From Macrostomum hystrix (lineage: Eukaryota; Platyhelminthes; Macrostomidae), in the NCBI GenBank assembly GCA_950097015.1, contig CATNEN010000001.1, positions 15,493,001 to 15,557,000 of the forward strand: a stretch of 64,000 bases of DNA, read 5' to 3'. The notes under the pieces were generated by a model. The model searched no databases. It worked only from the letters and a program-made list of their open reading frames with translations, and was not told the DNA's origin. A program made the position numbers and the translations under genes. Of the stretch, positions 19,108-30,520 are shown piece by piece; the first letter of the stretch is position 1, and the number at the start of each line of letters is the position of its first letter.

Positions 19108-22047
19108 TCACACCGCGCGCCCCTCTTTGAACTGTTTCACATTATCGGCTAGCCAGCTGCGAACAGCCGGAAGTTTGCGCTCCATCCACTTGACGTTGAT
19201 GCGCACGTTCTCCAGGGCGATGTCCATGGCCCGCGTCGCAGCGCCCAGGGTGTCCTTGTGCTGCGCCTTGAACCTCTCCATCTCCGCAAGCTTTTGCTCG
19301 CTGTTGAAGCCAGCAAAATTGCTGATAAATCTCGAAACAGGGGAGGAGCCAAACTTTTTTTTATTAATTCTCTTCCAGTTCCTCTGAAAAAAGTCCCACA
19401 TTATCTGGAGACCGTTTGGGTTCACAGAAACGCTCGAGAACACCGTGGAGGAGTCCTGCCTCCGAACTTTGGATTCGTTGAGAGCAAATTCCAGGTAGCG
19501 TTTGAGAATCCGCGGCTCGCTGGTGCAGGCCAGGCTGCGGATGATGTCCTTCTGAATTCCAGGATGTGATTCAGTCTTGCTGTACTTAAACAGTCGGTCC
19601 CACACGTCCATAGAATATGTGAACACTCCTTCACAGAGAACCCGGCGTCTGATGTCCGGAATGATGCTCTTGGTAAAATTTGAGTTTACGAAGTCGTTGA
19701 ACTTTTCCCTTGCAGCCTCCTTGCAACGTTGCACACCGTACCGGCAGGCCGATGAGACGATGAGCTCTCGCTTCAGTCGGGTCAGGTGCGTCTCATTGTC
19801 CTTGTTGTCAAGTCCGATGTCCTTGAAAGCACCTTCGAGCAGGTCGTGCATGTAGGCACTCAGAAAACCGTTCTCCAGAGACTGTCGGTGGAGCATCGAG
19901 TGCAGGTAGCTTATCTTCGAAAGAGCCGACTGCCACGGAACCAAGTGGGTCTCGTTCTTCAAGTACTTGGTCATGTTAAGCGGAACGCTGTAGTCCAGGT
20001 AGCCTGCGCTGGCCAGAGAGAAGCTGTCATCGAGCAGACGGGCTCTGTCCTGCGGAGTGAACACGCTGTGGTCCGACAGCAGCTGTTGGATGAGAGCTTC
20101 CCAGTTCGCTAGCTCGTAGTTCACTCTGTAGAAGCCGAGCGAGCGCAGATTGAGCAGGTGCCAACTTGAGCCGGCGTCCAAGTCGAACGTCTGGCTCTTG
20201 TCGGCCATCCATTGCACGAATCGTGACACATCCTCCGGAGTACCCGAGGTGAGATTCTCCTTGGTGGCCAAGGTGACTGGGATGATCCACGTGTAGTTGT
20301 AGTCACTCTCGTAGCTGGGCTTCTGGCTGGGGTCGCTGAGGAAGTGGTTCTGGGTCAGCGTGAGCTGGCCTGCACTCCTGGAGCAGTTGAGCACGGGATA
20401 TCCCATCTGCTTGATCCAGCGGTCCATCACTTGACCCACGTCGAGCTGTGTGCCCCACGTTTCGTTGTACTGTCGAGCCAGACTGTCATAGAGAGCAGTG
20501 TGGAATGTGTTGCCGTAACTGTTGTCCAACAGGTATTTTCCGACTCCTTTCCGGAACACTTCGTCACCCACGAAGCCGTGAAGCATGCGAAGAACAGTGG
20601 CGCCCTTTACGTAGGTGATGATGTCAAATATCTCGTTGATTTGATTTGGATTATAAACGTGAAGATAAATTGGGTGGCTCGCGCCTTTTGAATCGGCGTC
20701 GAAGGCCGCACGCTGCTGGGTTGGCACGAATTGAGCATCGATCTCCCAGTCGGGATGCAGATTGTGCACTCCGATGTTTTGCACGAAACTGGCAAATCCC
20801 TCATTGAGCCAGATGTCGTCCCACCAGTCCGGCGTGACTAGATTTCCGAACCACATGTGGGCGATCTCGTGGCTCACAACGCTGCCGATGTCTTGTAAAA
20901 TGGCGCTAGTGTCTTTGGATGCATCGAAAACGAGGCGGCTCTCCCGATAAATGATGAGTCCCCAGTTCTCCGTCGCACCTGCCTTAAAGTCGGGAACTGC
21001 AGCCTGATCCGTTTTATTCAGCGGGTATGACACGTTGAAGTAGGACTCAAAGTGCTGGGTGATGTTCATGACGGCCTCAAGCGAGTAGTTTGTGAGACCT
21101 TTGAACTCGGGTCGAACCCAATTGCGATATTCGCGACCCTTGTCGTCTTTGCTGTCTACATAGTCGAATTGAGACACAATGAACGCCAGAAGGTAAGTAG
21201 ACATGATGGGAGTAGTCTCAAAGTCCTCCTTCACTACAAGATCTGAGTCGGCCATCTCGCTAAACCACTGCTTGGCAGTCACGTTGTTTTCCTGCTTTGA
21301 TGGCATGTTGCTGATGGACTTGAAAGTCGCAAGTCGCACGAGGCTGATGTCAAACTTTGCCTTGAATCCAGGCTCATCGAAACACGGGAACGTCTTCCTG
21401 GCGTCCGTCGGCTGCAGTTTAGAAGTGGCGAGGTACTTTGTAACTCCGTTCTCAGTGTAGGAGCTCAGATAGAGACCTCTAAGATCAGGCCGAAGTGGAC
21501 CTCGGAACTTGTCGATCTGCAGGACGATGCTTGAGCTGTTCGCAGGCAGCGGCTCGCTCATGTTGATGCTGTACCACTGACGCTTGTCGTCGTACACAAC
21601 GCTCGTGACGGTGAAGGTTTTTTTGGAGCTGTTATAATAGATCTTTATATCCTGGACCGTCAGGTTGATCCTGTCTGCGTGCAGCTTAAGGTTGTTGGTG
21701 CTCTGGCTAACACTGAGCCTCACCCTGACGGAGCCGGTGAAGTAGAAGACCGATGCGTTCTTCCCGTAGATGTAGGGCGCCAGGGTGACGCTGTAGTGCA
21801 CGGGCTCGACGCCAGCCGGCAGTCGGACGTCTTTCACGAGTGGCGGCGCTGTCGATGGTCCCGGAGTCGCCGGTGGCGGACGGCTCGGAACCGTAACTGC
21901 CACCACGGAGTCTGTGAAGACGAGCGCGAGCAGGGCGAGAATCACCACCGTCAGCAGGAGGCCTCTCTTGCCCGAGCCGCCACTTGCCCTGATGTTGACG
22001 CTGTTCTCGAACCCCTTATAACCTGCGTAGCGGCCCATTTTTTGCAA
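19108..22047 (-). CDS. M1 family membrane aminopeptidase (aminopeptidase N type)
   Basis: A 979-residue protein in a single exon. A short basic cytoplasmic N terminus precedes one membrane segment (about residues 29-50). A Pro/Thr-rich stalk (residues 52-70) and the ectodomain follow, as in type II membrane aminopeptidases. GATENWG at 357-363 is the exopeptidase (GxMEN) motif with Thr for Met. HEIAHMWFGN at 393-402 with Glu416 gives the zinc site HExxH-x18-E. The length is normal for the family (about 950-1,000), and many N-glycosylation sequons are present. The enzyme would cleave N-terminal neutral residues from peptides at the cell surface. Both ends look intact (ATG at 22,045-22,047, TGA at 19,108). 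Lack of introns contrasts with the receptor gene nearby. No poly(A) tract or flanking duplication was seen that would prove a retrocopy. The exact subfamily (APN or a related paralogue) is open. Confidence 0.93.
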   Translation of the reverse strand: MQKMGRYAGYKGFENSVNIRASGGSGKRGLLLTVVILALLALVFTDSVVAVTVPSRPPPATPGPSTAPPLVKDVRLPAGVEPVHYSVTLAPYIYGKNASVFYFTGSVRVRLSVSQSTNNLKLHADRINLTVQDIKIYYNSSKKTFTVTSVVYDDKRQWYSINMSEPLPANSSSIVLQIDKFRGPLRPDLRGLYLSSYTENGVTKYLATSKLQPTDARKTFPCFDEPGFKAKFDISLVRLATFKSISNMPSKQENNVTAKQWFSEMADSDLVVKEDFETTPIMSTYLLAFIVSQFDYVDSKDDKGREYRNWVRPEFKGLTNYSLEAVMNITQHFESYFNVSYPLNKTDQAAVPDFKAGATENWGLIIYRESRLVFDASKDTSAILQDIGSVVSHEIAHMWFGNLVTPDWWDDIWLNEGFASFVQNIGVHNLHPDWEIDAQFVPTQQRAAFDADSKGASHPIYLHVYNPNQINEIFDIITYVKGATVLRMLHGFVGDEVFRKGVGKYLLDNSYGNTFHTALYDSLARQYNETWGTQLDVGQVMDRWIKQMGYPVLNCSRSAGQLTLTQNHFLSDPSQKPSYESDYNYTWIIPVTLATKENLTSGTPEDVSRFVQWMADKSQTFDLDAGSSWHLLNLRSLGFYRVNYELANWEALIQQLLSDHSVFTPQDRARLLDDSFSLASAGYLDYSVPLNMTKYLKNETHLVPWQSALSKISYLHSMLHRQSLENGFLSAYMHDLLEGAFKDIGLDNKDNETHLTRLKRELIVSSACRYGVQRCKEAAREKFNDFVNSNFTKSIIPDIRRRVLCEGVFTYSMDVWDRLFKYSKTESHPGIQKDIIRSLACTSEPRILKRYLEFALNESKVRRQDSSTVFSSVSVNPNGLQIMWDFFQRNWKRINKKKFGSSPVSRFISNFAGFNSEQKLAEMERFKAQHKDTLGAATRAMDIALENVRINVKWMERKLPAVRSWLADNVKQFKEGRAV

Positions 22048-22369
22048 TGGTTTACGAGCATGAATTTTAAACAGTTGTTAGATATATTATTCACGTTTTT
22101 TGGTAAGTGTAGATTATTTACAGCGTGATAGTCAGTGAGTCAGTTGAATGTTTGCGACGAAGTTATTTGAAATATAGAAATACTGATTTAGCAGTGGCTG
22201 AATTTGCAGTCGCTTTTTCGAGTGTAGTGTAAAAATGAGAGCTGACAGGGCGGAGAGGAGTTGTGCTCTTAAATTTTATTTATTGAAATTCGCACCTCTG
22301 ACTGGGCAAAGAGAGGAATGTGCTGTGCTGTATTACTAAGGAGTATTACTAAGAATACAAAAGCATGAA
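22048..22369. other. Upstream region of the aminopeptidase gene
   Basis: No coding signal. It should contain the promoter and 5' UTR on the minus strand, but no clear TATA or initiator was identified. Confidence 0.35.
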
Positions 22370-25300
22370 TTATCGAGGGGATAGCATTGATTATTGATGA
22401 AGAGCATGAGTTATCGAGGGAAAGCACGAGTACCCGCTCGATAAATTAGCTACCCCTCGATAATTCATTCTACTTCACCATAGTTCATGCTTTTCCTTCT
22501 ATAATTTATGCTGCCCCCAAAATTATGAAAATTCCTCGATAAGTCGTGCTTTCAACTCGATAATTTAGCTTCTTATCCATAAATTATGCTACACCCCCAA
22601 TAATTCATGCTATTTCGTTGGTAGTTCATGCTTCCAATCGAAAATTCAAGCTTCCTCTCGAAAAGTCATGCTTTCCCATCGAAAAATCATGATTTCGCTT
22701 CGATTAATTATCCCTCGTCATTTCATGCTTTCCCCTTGACAATTGATGCTTCTCCCACAATACTACATGCTTCTCCGTCGATAATTTAGGCTTACCCCTT
22801 GATAATTCATTCTACACCCTCGATAAGTAATGTTTTTCGATAAATCATGCTTTTTTATCATTTATGCTTAGCCCTCGAATATATCATGCTTTACTTTCTA
22901 TAATTTATGCAACTTTAATAAATCATTCTATCGCCTAAAATTTACCCTGAAAGCATTATGCTATTACCTGAAAACGGATTCGAAATATCATGCAATCTCT
23001 TTAAGAAATCAAGATATTTCCTAGATATTTTCCCCACAAGTTCCATGTAATTTACTTGATTTATCTTGCTGCTATCCATTGATATATAGCACTATATTCT
23101 TAAATTTCATGTTTTCATTGGAATTATTATGCTTTCGAAATACAGTTTGGTTAAGAGAGGATGAAAATATTTTTGGCTTTTCTGTTTTGAATTTAATAAC
23201 GATTACAGCAATACTCGAAAAACTTTTCTTTAGTTTTGAAAGTTAAAAAATAACTCTAGCAACTACGCATGCTCGAACAGTCCTAATTTTTTATCGATAA
23301 CGCTAGAAGAAATGCTCGAAAAAGTTAAAATTAAAAGTAGTAACGCTTTTAGCTATGCTCTACATATTTTTCTAGTTCTGAATCTGATAACGCTTGCAGC
23401 TATACTCGAAAAAAATTATTTGTTTTGAATATTAAAAAATGCTAACAGCAACGTATGGTCAAACATAATTTCTTTATTTTTTAATCCTGTTGAAGATTGC
23501 GTGCAAGAATGCTGGAAAAACGTAAAATGTAAATAAAAAACTCTATTAGCTTTGCTCGAAGTTATTTAGAACAGTTTCTTATATTTCTAAATCTAAAAAT
23601 TCTGGCAGATGTGCTCGAAAACTCTTTACTCAGTTTTTTATTGAATAAAACTTGCTGCTGCAATCGAAAAAATTATTTATATTTTCTCATAGCGAGAAGT
23701 GAAATCAAGCTTTATAAAAGCACGCTAACCACTCGACAAAGCTTGCGACCCACAGTAAATAATTTATGCTAATCCCACAGTAAATCGTGCCACTCTCAAC
23801 ATTCGATGAAGTTCCCTCACTAATAAAAACTGTTTCCTCGATAACTATGCTACCCGTAAAAATGTATGCTACAACCTTAATTAACCAAGGTAACCCTTGT
23901 AAAATTATGCTACCGCTATAAAAAATGCTGCAGTCTTAATACAGGCTACCCCCTCGATAAATAATTGCGACACATTCGATAATAAATTTTAACTCATTTC
24001 GATAAAAAATGATTCTCCCTCGACAAGTTATTCTTTTTCATAAAAAAGCATTTTCCCCTTATAATTCATGCTTTCTTTTCAAGAATTTATAATTCTCCCT
24101 CGGTAATTTTATTTAACTAAATTATTCATTCTCCTCCATCGATAATTCATGCTTTCCCCTCGAAAATCTATGCCCTAGTAGCTTAAAATTCCTGCTTTTC
24201 CTTCGAAAATTCATGCTTTTCCTTTGATAGTGTATGCTTCCCCTCGAAATTTCATGCAAACCAGTTGATTAATCATTTTATCCCTATGATAATTCATGCT
24301 TCCCTTCAAAAACTTATTATTCTCCTCGATATTTCACGCTTAACCTTATGAAAAGTTATCCCTGTCCTGGATATATCATGCTTTTTAATCGACAATTCAT
24401 GCTACCCCTTCAATAATGTGTCTTTCCTAAAACATGCGTGCTACATCGTTGATATTTAATGCTTTATCCTAGATAATTCATTAAATAATTCATTATACTC
24501 CTCGATAATTGATGCAAGCTACGTCGTAGTTGATTATTTATGTCACCCCCTTGATAATTTTTCTTGCCCTTGATACCTTATGCTCGGTCGTCGATAATTT
24601 ATTCTTCCACTTGATACATCCTGCTTCCCTCTTAATTATTGTTCCCTCTTTGATTATTGATGCTACCCACTCGATAATTCATGCTTTTCCATTGATGGAT
24701 CATGCTTTTCCCTCGGGAATTCATGCTTCCCTTTCGATAATTCAGGCTTTCTGTTCGATAATTCGTGCTTTCCCTCGATAACTTATTCTTCCCTTCGATA
24801 TTTCACGCATTCCCTTTTGATAATTCATACTTCTACTCCATAATTTATTCTTCCCCTCGAGATTTGATCCTTTCCCCTTGTATAATTAAATATTATTACT
24901 CAAAAAGTAATGCTATTCACTAGATACATTATTTTTCATAAAGGATATATCCTTCCCCTCGATAATTTATTCTACCTATCGATAATTATTTCTTTCCCTC
25001 AATAATTCATGCTCCTTCCTCGAGAATTCATGCTTTTCCTAAGATGTACGAGTATCATGCTTTTTTCGCGAATTTAAGCTTCCCCATAGATAATTAATGC
25101 TTTCCTTTCAATAATTCATTCTTTCCTTATTATTTAACTTAACTTTAACTTATTATTCCTCTCGATATTTTACGCTTTCGATTTTGATAATTTATGCTTT
25201 CCCATCGATAATTCATGCTTTTCCCATGATGATGCAGGCTTCCACCTCGAAAAATTCATGCTACCCCTTGATAATTATAGCTTTTTCCTCGATATATCAT

Positions 25301-25389
25301 GCTGCCCGCATAAAAATTAATGTTAAAAAATCACAGCTTTTTCGGTGATAATACATGCTTTTCTCGATAATTTACTCTTTCCCTCGATA

Positions 25390-25745
25390 ATTCATGCTCC
25401 TTCCTCGATAATTCATGCTCCTTCCTCGATAATTCATGCTCCTTCCTCGATAATTCATGCTCCTTCCTCGATAATTCATGCTCCTTCCTCGATAATTCAT
25501 GCTCCTTCCTCGATAATTCATGCTCCTTCCTCGATAACTCATGCTACTTCCTCGATAATTCATGCTCCTTCCTCGATAATTCATGCTCCTTCCTCGATAA
25601 TTCATGCTCCTTCCTCGATAATTCATGCTCCTTCCTCGATAATTCATGCTCCTTCCTCGATAATTCATGCTCCTTCCTCGATAATTCATGCTCCTTCCTC
25701 GATAATTCATGCTCCTTCCTCGATAATTCATACTCCTTCCTCAAT
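25390..25745. repeat. Homogeneous 21-bp core array
   Basis: About 17 nearly identical units of CCTCGATAATTCATGCTCCTT. Because 21 is a multiple of three, long frames are open on both strands (SSIIHAP repeats forward, NYRGRSM reverse). No start context or non-repeat domain supports coding. Confidence 0.9.
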
Positions 25746-25916
25746 AAGTCATGCTATTTGCCATATATATTTTTTGCAGACATGATATATATTTTTTCCT
25801 CGATAGTTTTCTATTCACCTGGATAATTTATTCTCTCAATCGATTATTTCTTCTTTACCTCGATTATTAAATTCTTTCCCTCAGTAATTTATTCCTCCCC
25901 TCGAAAATTATCATTT

Positions 25917-26363
25917 TGTGACGATGTCATTTATTTCGTAATTGTAGTTTGTCGTTATTTGTCTAGGAATTCTTAGTTTCTATGTGAATTCCATTTTTGT
26001 ATTCTTAGTGAATTTTGTCTGTGTAATGTCTCCAATTTACTAATATTTAAACTATAACAGTACATACTATTCATTATTTATGCAAGTATTGAAAGTCCGG
26101 TTGTCGCATACTATATTCCATGTATCTGCGCGCCGTATTTAAAATCTGATTCGCTGCGTATTTCACGCCTCGGTCTAGACGGTTACCAGTGGTGTTGGAC
26201 GCATATTGGGCGCTAGAGCCTAATTAAGACTAAATAAATTCGCAGGTTATGACCGACATCTTAATAAATAACTAGACAGTCCATCCCCGCTACACAGATC
26301 CAACCTTACTCTTCATCTTACTCTTATTAAGTTATTTGAGCCTTCGAGTCCTTGAGTGTTACA
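25917..26363. mobile_element. Probable solo LTR inside the satellite
   Basis: A 447-bp island that does not resemble the satellite, beginning TGTGACGATG and ending GAGTGTTACA, i.e. TG...CA termini. It contains AATAAAT-type poly(A) signals (about 26,230 and 26,265) and flanks that are both satellite. Flanking bases (ATTT and TTTT) give no clean target duplication. Orientation, from the poly(A) signals, is probably plus. Confidence 0.55.
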
Positions 26364-26899
26364 TTTTGATGCTCCTTTCTTGATAATTCATGCTACTCAC
26401 TCGATTTATCATTTTGCACACATGGTATATTTTTCCCCTCGATAATGTATTCTTCACTTCGATAGTTCTTATCCTCAATAATTTATGCTCCTTCCTCGAT
26501 AAATTATGCTACTCCCTCGATAAATTATGCTACTCCCTCGAAAAATTGTGCTACTCCCTCGATATAACATGCTTTCCCCTCGATTATTCAAGCTCCATCG
26601 ACAATAATTGACCCTTACCCCTCAATTATTCATGCTTTACCTTCGATAAATTATGCCACTTCCCTCAATAAATCAATACATCCTCCTGAAAAAAATAGCT
26701 ATGCCCTCACTTCACTTTTCTTCACACTTGACACTTCATTTTTCATCTAGCTATTTTGCATTCGCTTCGCGGGACCTGTACAACATAAAGCTATTATACG
26801 GGAATCAAAATGATTATAGTGGAATGAGCGGGAACAACAAAACTGTCTACATTTTATATTAGACTATAATTACGAGTAATCAACCAACCGCTGTTCTGC

Positions 26900-27290
26900 T
26901 GTCACTCCTGTCTCCCGAATGCCAAGAATTCTTTCTGAATGAGTGGCAAATCCTGCGATGATGCACTATGAGGGTTTGTTATACTGACAACAATCTGAAA
27001 GAAAGAAGCTACATGGAGTTGGTTGCAGCCCATCAGAATCACGGAGAATCAATCGCCGAATTTTATGAGAGACTTTCTACCTATGCAAGACTAGCTGGCA
27101 TTTCGAACACTGAGACTAAACCTTTGTTGCGTTCCCGATTTTGTCATGGCCTCCGTGTGATACTTTTACCTAGGTCTCTCTTTGGGTTGAGATTCCTAAA
27201 TGAGGTCGGGTGTCCTACTCTATGCGAGAGATTCTATTGCCCTAACTCGAAAGTAACGAAGACAGGAAGATTCAAAAATCCAAGCTAAAC
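26900..27290 (+). pseudogene. Gag-like remnant of an LTR retrotransposon
   Basis: The frame from 26,968 has NNLKERSYMELVAAHQ and ESIAEFYERLSTYARLAG, the pattern of the capsid C-terminal half of Ty3/gypsy or Pao-type Gag. It lacks a zinc knuckle and ends at 27,288. No protease or RT frames follow. It might belong to the same family as the solo LTR, but this is not shown. Confidence 0.4.
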
Positions 27291-27299
27291 AGTTGATAT

Positions 27300-28275
27300 T
27301 TAAGTGTTAATTCGTTAATAAAAGAAGGCTATGAATGATTAATTCCCCTGGCAGCGCCCTTTCCGTCCCCTGCCAGGTACTGTACCTAATTCAATATTCA
27401 ATTCACAATTCGCACTGGTAATTTACTAACAAAATCTCGATAGCCTCAACACAAGAAATACAACGAACTCGATAATGCTCTGGACAATAACAAGAACTCA
27501 CGAAATAACACGACAATTAACACAAATAACTCCTAGACAAAACAGATAGCCCCTTTACGCTCGTAACAAAACAAGACAAATAACACGAAACCTAACCCAA
27601 AGTCCCTAGTCTGAAACCGAGGCGACCAGCAAGCACTTCCGCACTGTGGCACAACGATATCTTTATCGTGCCACACTTAATGTCAATTCGACGGCGTCCC
27701 ACCGATGATTGTCGGTGATATGGAGAGTAATTCCGTGCTTGCCAATCCCTGTCTAACACTCACTCCATCAGCAGTTGGCCAGACGTACCAAGCTCAGCGC
27801 AAGCTACTTACTGACGTGGGATTGAGTGTGGGGTTTTCTTCGACTAGCTGGATGGACTGGTTTACCTGTCCCGGTATCTATTACTATGCAACGACAGATA
27901 GGGTGCGTAACAACGCAGAAACGATAGGAACGAAAACGATACAACGCCTTCACAACGCAATAGCCAGTTATTTAGTCAAGCGCCCGCCCCAGCCCCCATC
28001 AAAGCCTGGGTACCGGCCGCCCCGCTTGTTCCACTGCCAGGTCGACCCTGCCGGTTAACGAACTGGCCGCTGATTGGCTCGGCCCGGGGTGTCGCGCTTA
28101 AGTAGGGTCGCATCAGATTGGCTTACCATTCTCCTATTGGCTGGCCCACCATACCGGGGTTAGTCCGATGCCTTGGCTGTAGAGCAGGCTGACCGGTTGG
28201 TCGCGTTTGTAAGCCTGACCGAGGCGCGCATGCACTAACAACTAACCTATAAAATACATCATAATAATTCATTAA
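27300..28275. other. No gene seen; contains a short imperfect palindrome
   Basis: At 27,647-27,675 the sequence GTGGCACAACGATA...TATCGTGCCAC forms a hairpin. A 117-codon frame at 27,705 shows no domain. The GC-rich part at 27,990-28,230 is unlike its AT-rich surroundings and may be another repeat. Confidence 0.4.
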
Positions 28276-28277
28276 TA

Positions 28278-29153
28278 TTGACGTGCGCGAAAAAGTTACT
28301 TCAAGCAGAAATATACGCATCATATAATAAACATGCCGAAACTACATCCGAGATAAAGTTCTTGCTGAGAAGATTATTCTGTGGAGAAGAGAAGCCACAC
28401 GTGTGCATGGTCCACCATCCAACACTTTTCCAACGACTTAGGGAGTTAAAGGTCAGCCCAGAAATAATCGAAGCAATACAAAACACGTACTCAGGAGCTA
28501 AATTTCAACTGAAGATCTCAGATGGCCAAGAAACTAAGGCAAGGAGCATAACAAATGGAGTAAGACAAGGCTGTCCCCTATCCCCTCTACTTTTCTCACT
28601 CTATATAGATCCTTTGAACACAATGCTAAGGAATTCATTTCGCAGCGACACCTTCATTAAAGATGAACAAATCAACAACTTGCTATACTGCGATGATTTA
28701 GTGATCTTTGGAGAGAATCCTCGAGAGCTGCAGAAGGGCCTCGATAAAGTGTCAGAATTTTGTCAGAGCCACAAGCTAGAAATCAATATGCAAAAAACTA
28801 AGGTTATTAGCTGTTGCCCTGACCCATCAAAGACGGCTAACAAACTATTTCTGCAGGGACAACTGTTAGATAGCGTCAAAGAATGGAAATATCTTGGCTT
28901 TCACATCAATGCTAAAGGAACCGTGGATTCCCATGCCACAGAGATTAACAAAAAATGTGGATACCCTATTCTTCTCTTAAGGAAATTAGCTAGCCATGGG
29001 GCGGTCAGATACAATCAGCTCATGCTGTACTGCACAGCAATGATAGAAAGCATAGCTCTGTACGCCTCCGAGGCCTGGGGGGGCTTTTGTCTCGTGGAAC
29101 CTGGGTCCTTGGGACCGCTGTCTTGTGGAAAGGGTAAACATCAGGTGCTGTAA
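28278..29153 (+). pseudogene. LINE reverse transcriptase fragment, N-terminal part
   Basis: No ATG at the start and no endonuclease upstream. RT motifs: ITNGVRQGCPLSPLLFSLYI (fingers/palm), INNLLYCDDLVIFGE (catalytic box with YCDD instead of YADD or FADD) and KTKVISC. A thumb-like region WKYLGFHINAKG follows. The upstream half of the RT (the motif with the first catalytic Asp) is missing. The frame breaks at about 29,085-29,125. Confidence 0.75.
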
Positions 29154-29886
29154 AGCCATACTACAAGTCAGCCAAAATACGGATGGCAACGGGGCCCGCT
29201 CGGAGTTAGGCAGATTGCCTTTATTATACAACATACAGAAAAGAAGCCTTTCGTACTGGGCCTCCATAACAAGCCGGCCGGACTCCATAGTTTTCAAGTT
29301 ATTGGCGGACCAAACATACAGTGATGTTGGAATCAAAACAAAGATCAACAATGACGTTATGCTGAACTGCAGAGGCATTAGTCCCGCAAAAGCAATTAAA
29401 AACCACAGGAAAAATTTCGTTTCTCAGTTTGATACCCATTGGAGACAAAGGACACAGAACTCAAGCAAGCTAAGACACTTCTATTACTCCTTAAAGCAAT
29501 ATTATTCAGCCGAAAAATATGTACAGCAAATATACAACCCGGAGTTAAGACGTACCATATCCTCGTTTAGACTAGGAAACCATAAGCTAGCTTGCGAAAC
29601 ATTGCGAACTGCAAGACCGAAAATTCCGTATGAGAACAGATTATGTAGTAAGTGCAAAACAGGAGTTGAAAACGAGGTCCACTTCCTTTTTAAGTGCAGT
29701 TGGAATATGTATAGCGCAGCACGTTCGAATTTTGAGAAGGAAATTTCTGGGAAAACTCCCAATTTCATATCCTTAACAGCAGAAGAGAAATCTAACTACA
29801 TTATGGCTCAAGACGATAGGGAAACCACTGAAGCTTTAGCAAAATACATCATAGATATCTCTAAAATAAGGGAACAGCTGCCCTGA
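29125..29886 (+). pseudogene. LINE C-terminal part with CCHC finger
   Basis: It continues the preceding fragment in another frame (RVNIRCCKAILQVSQ), then a long helical region and the finger CSKCKTGVENEVHFLFKC near 29,650-29,700. The stop is at 29,884. About 20 bases later an (ATT)n run begins (29,901-29,930), a plausible LINE tail. Together the two parts are a 5'-truncated, frameshifted LINE of a family different from A and B. Confidence 0.7.
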
Positions 29887-29939
29887 GACTACAAGCTCGT
29901 ATTATTATTATTATTATTATATTATTAAACAATATATAT

Positions 29940-30330
29940 ATTGTTTTGAATGGGGAAGCTACCTGAGCAAAGTGTTTAAGAAGTGCTAATTTTCTACACA
30001 GCATTCGAATTTAACATTCGGCTACCCTCTGACTGCCCAGAGCTGCAGACCCATTTTACTCATTATTCAAATCCGGGAGAAAATTATTCAATTAACTACC
30101 AGCAACTGTTTCGGCAGTACTCAGGGGCTCGGACAGCTAGCGATAGAATGCAATGCAATGATGAGCCTTACTGCTTCACTGTCTCAGATGGAATAGAGCA
30201 TGAGGCCCTGGTTCTGTGTTCTGTGGCTGCGAAAGTTTTCCAGGGATCATGACGTATCAGCCTCCTCCAACAGCTCCATCATTATCACGCACACCAAAGT
30301 TAGCCAAGGCAAACAACAGCAGCAACGAAT
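29940..30330 (+). other. Short frames of unknown nature next to the capsid-like block
   Basis: The frame 29,983-30,252 (NYQQLFRQYSGARTASDRMQ and following) has codon use like coding DNA but no domain I recognise. It may be part of the same degenerate element as 30,333-32,480. Confidence 0.25.
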
Positions 30331-30332
30331 AA

Positions 30333-30518
30333 AACAAAAAAATTAAAATCGCAAGGAAAAGGAAGGCACAAAAGATTGCTGCTCGAAACGGCAAGAAGGG
30401 GAAATCGAAGAAACGGTGCAAGACGCATAGAAAGAAAGCTAAGAAAGGAGAGCCTAAAGCGAAGAGCAAGAAAGGCAAGAGGAAAACTGTTAGTCGCGTT
30501 CTGGACTCCTTGTCATAG
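30333..30518 (+). pseudogene. Small Lys/Arg-rich frame before the capsid-like gene
   Basis: About 60 codons without ATG, over 45 per cent Lys/Arg (for example KKGKSKKRCKTHRKKAKKG), stopping at 30,516, four bases before the next ATG. A small protamine-like basic protein placed before a capsid gene would suit a DNA virus-like element. That reading is an inference from composition and position only. Confidence 0.35.
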
Positions 30519-30520
30519 AC

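Larger units (their letters stand above)
22370..26690. repeat. Degenerate 21-bp satellite (CCCTCGATAATTCATGCTT type)
   Basis: Variants of CTCGATAATTCATGCT recur for more than 4 kb, loosely at 20-22-bp spacing. They are highly diverged at the edges and homogeneous in the core (25,390-25,745). An interval without clear units (about 22,930-23,700) consists of AT-rich sequence with TGCTCGAAAA words. A probable solo LTR interrupts the array at 25,917-26,363. All open frames inside are repeat artefacts. Confidence 0.85.

Noticed and set aside
25345-25785. A 146-codon protein of SSIIHAP repeats and reverse-strand NYRGRSM proteins
   Set aside because: They come from a 21-bp satellite whose period is a multiple of three. 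Both strands are open and no unique domain exists.
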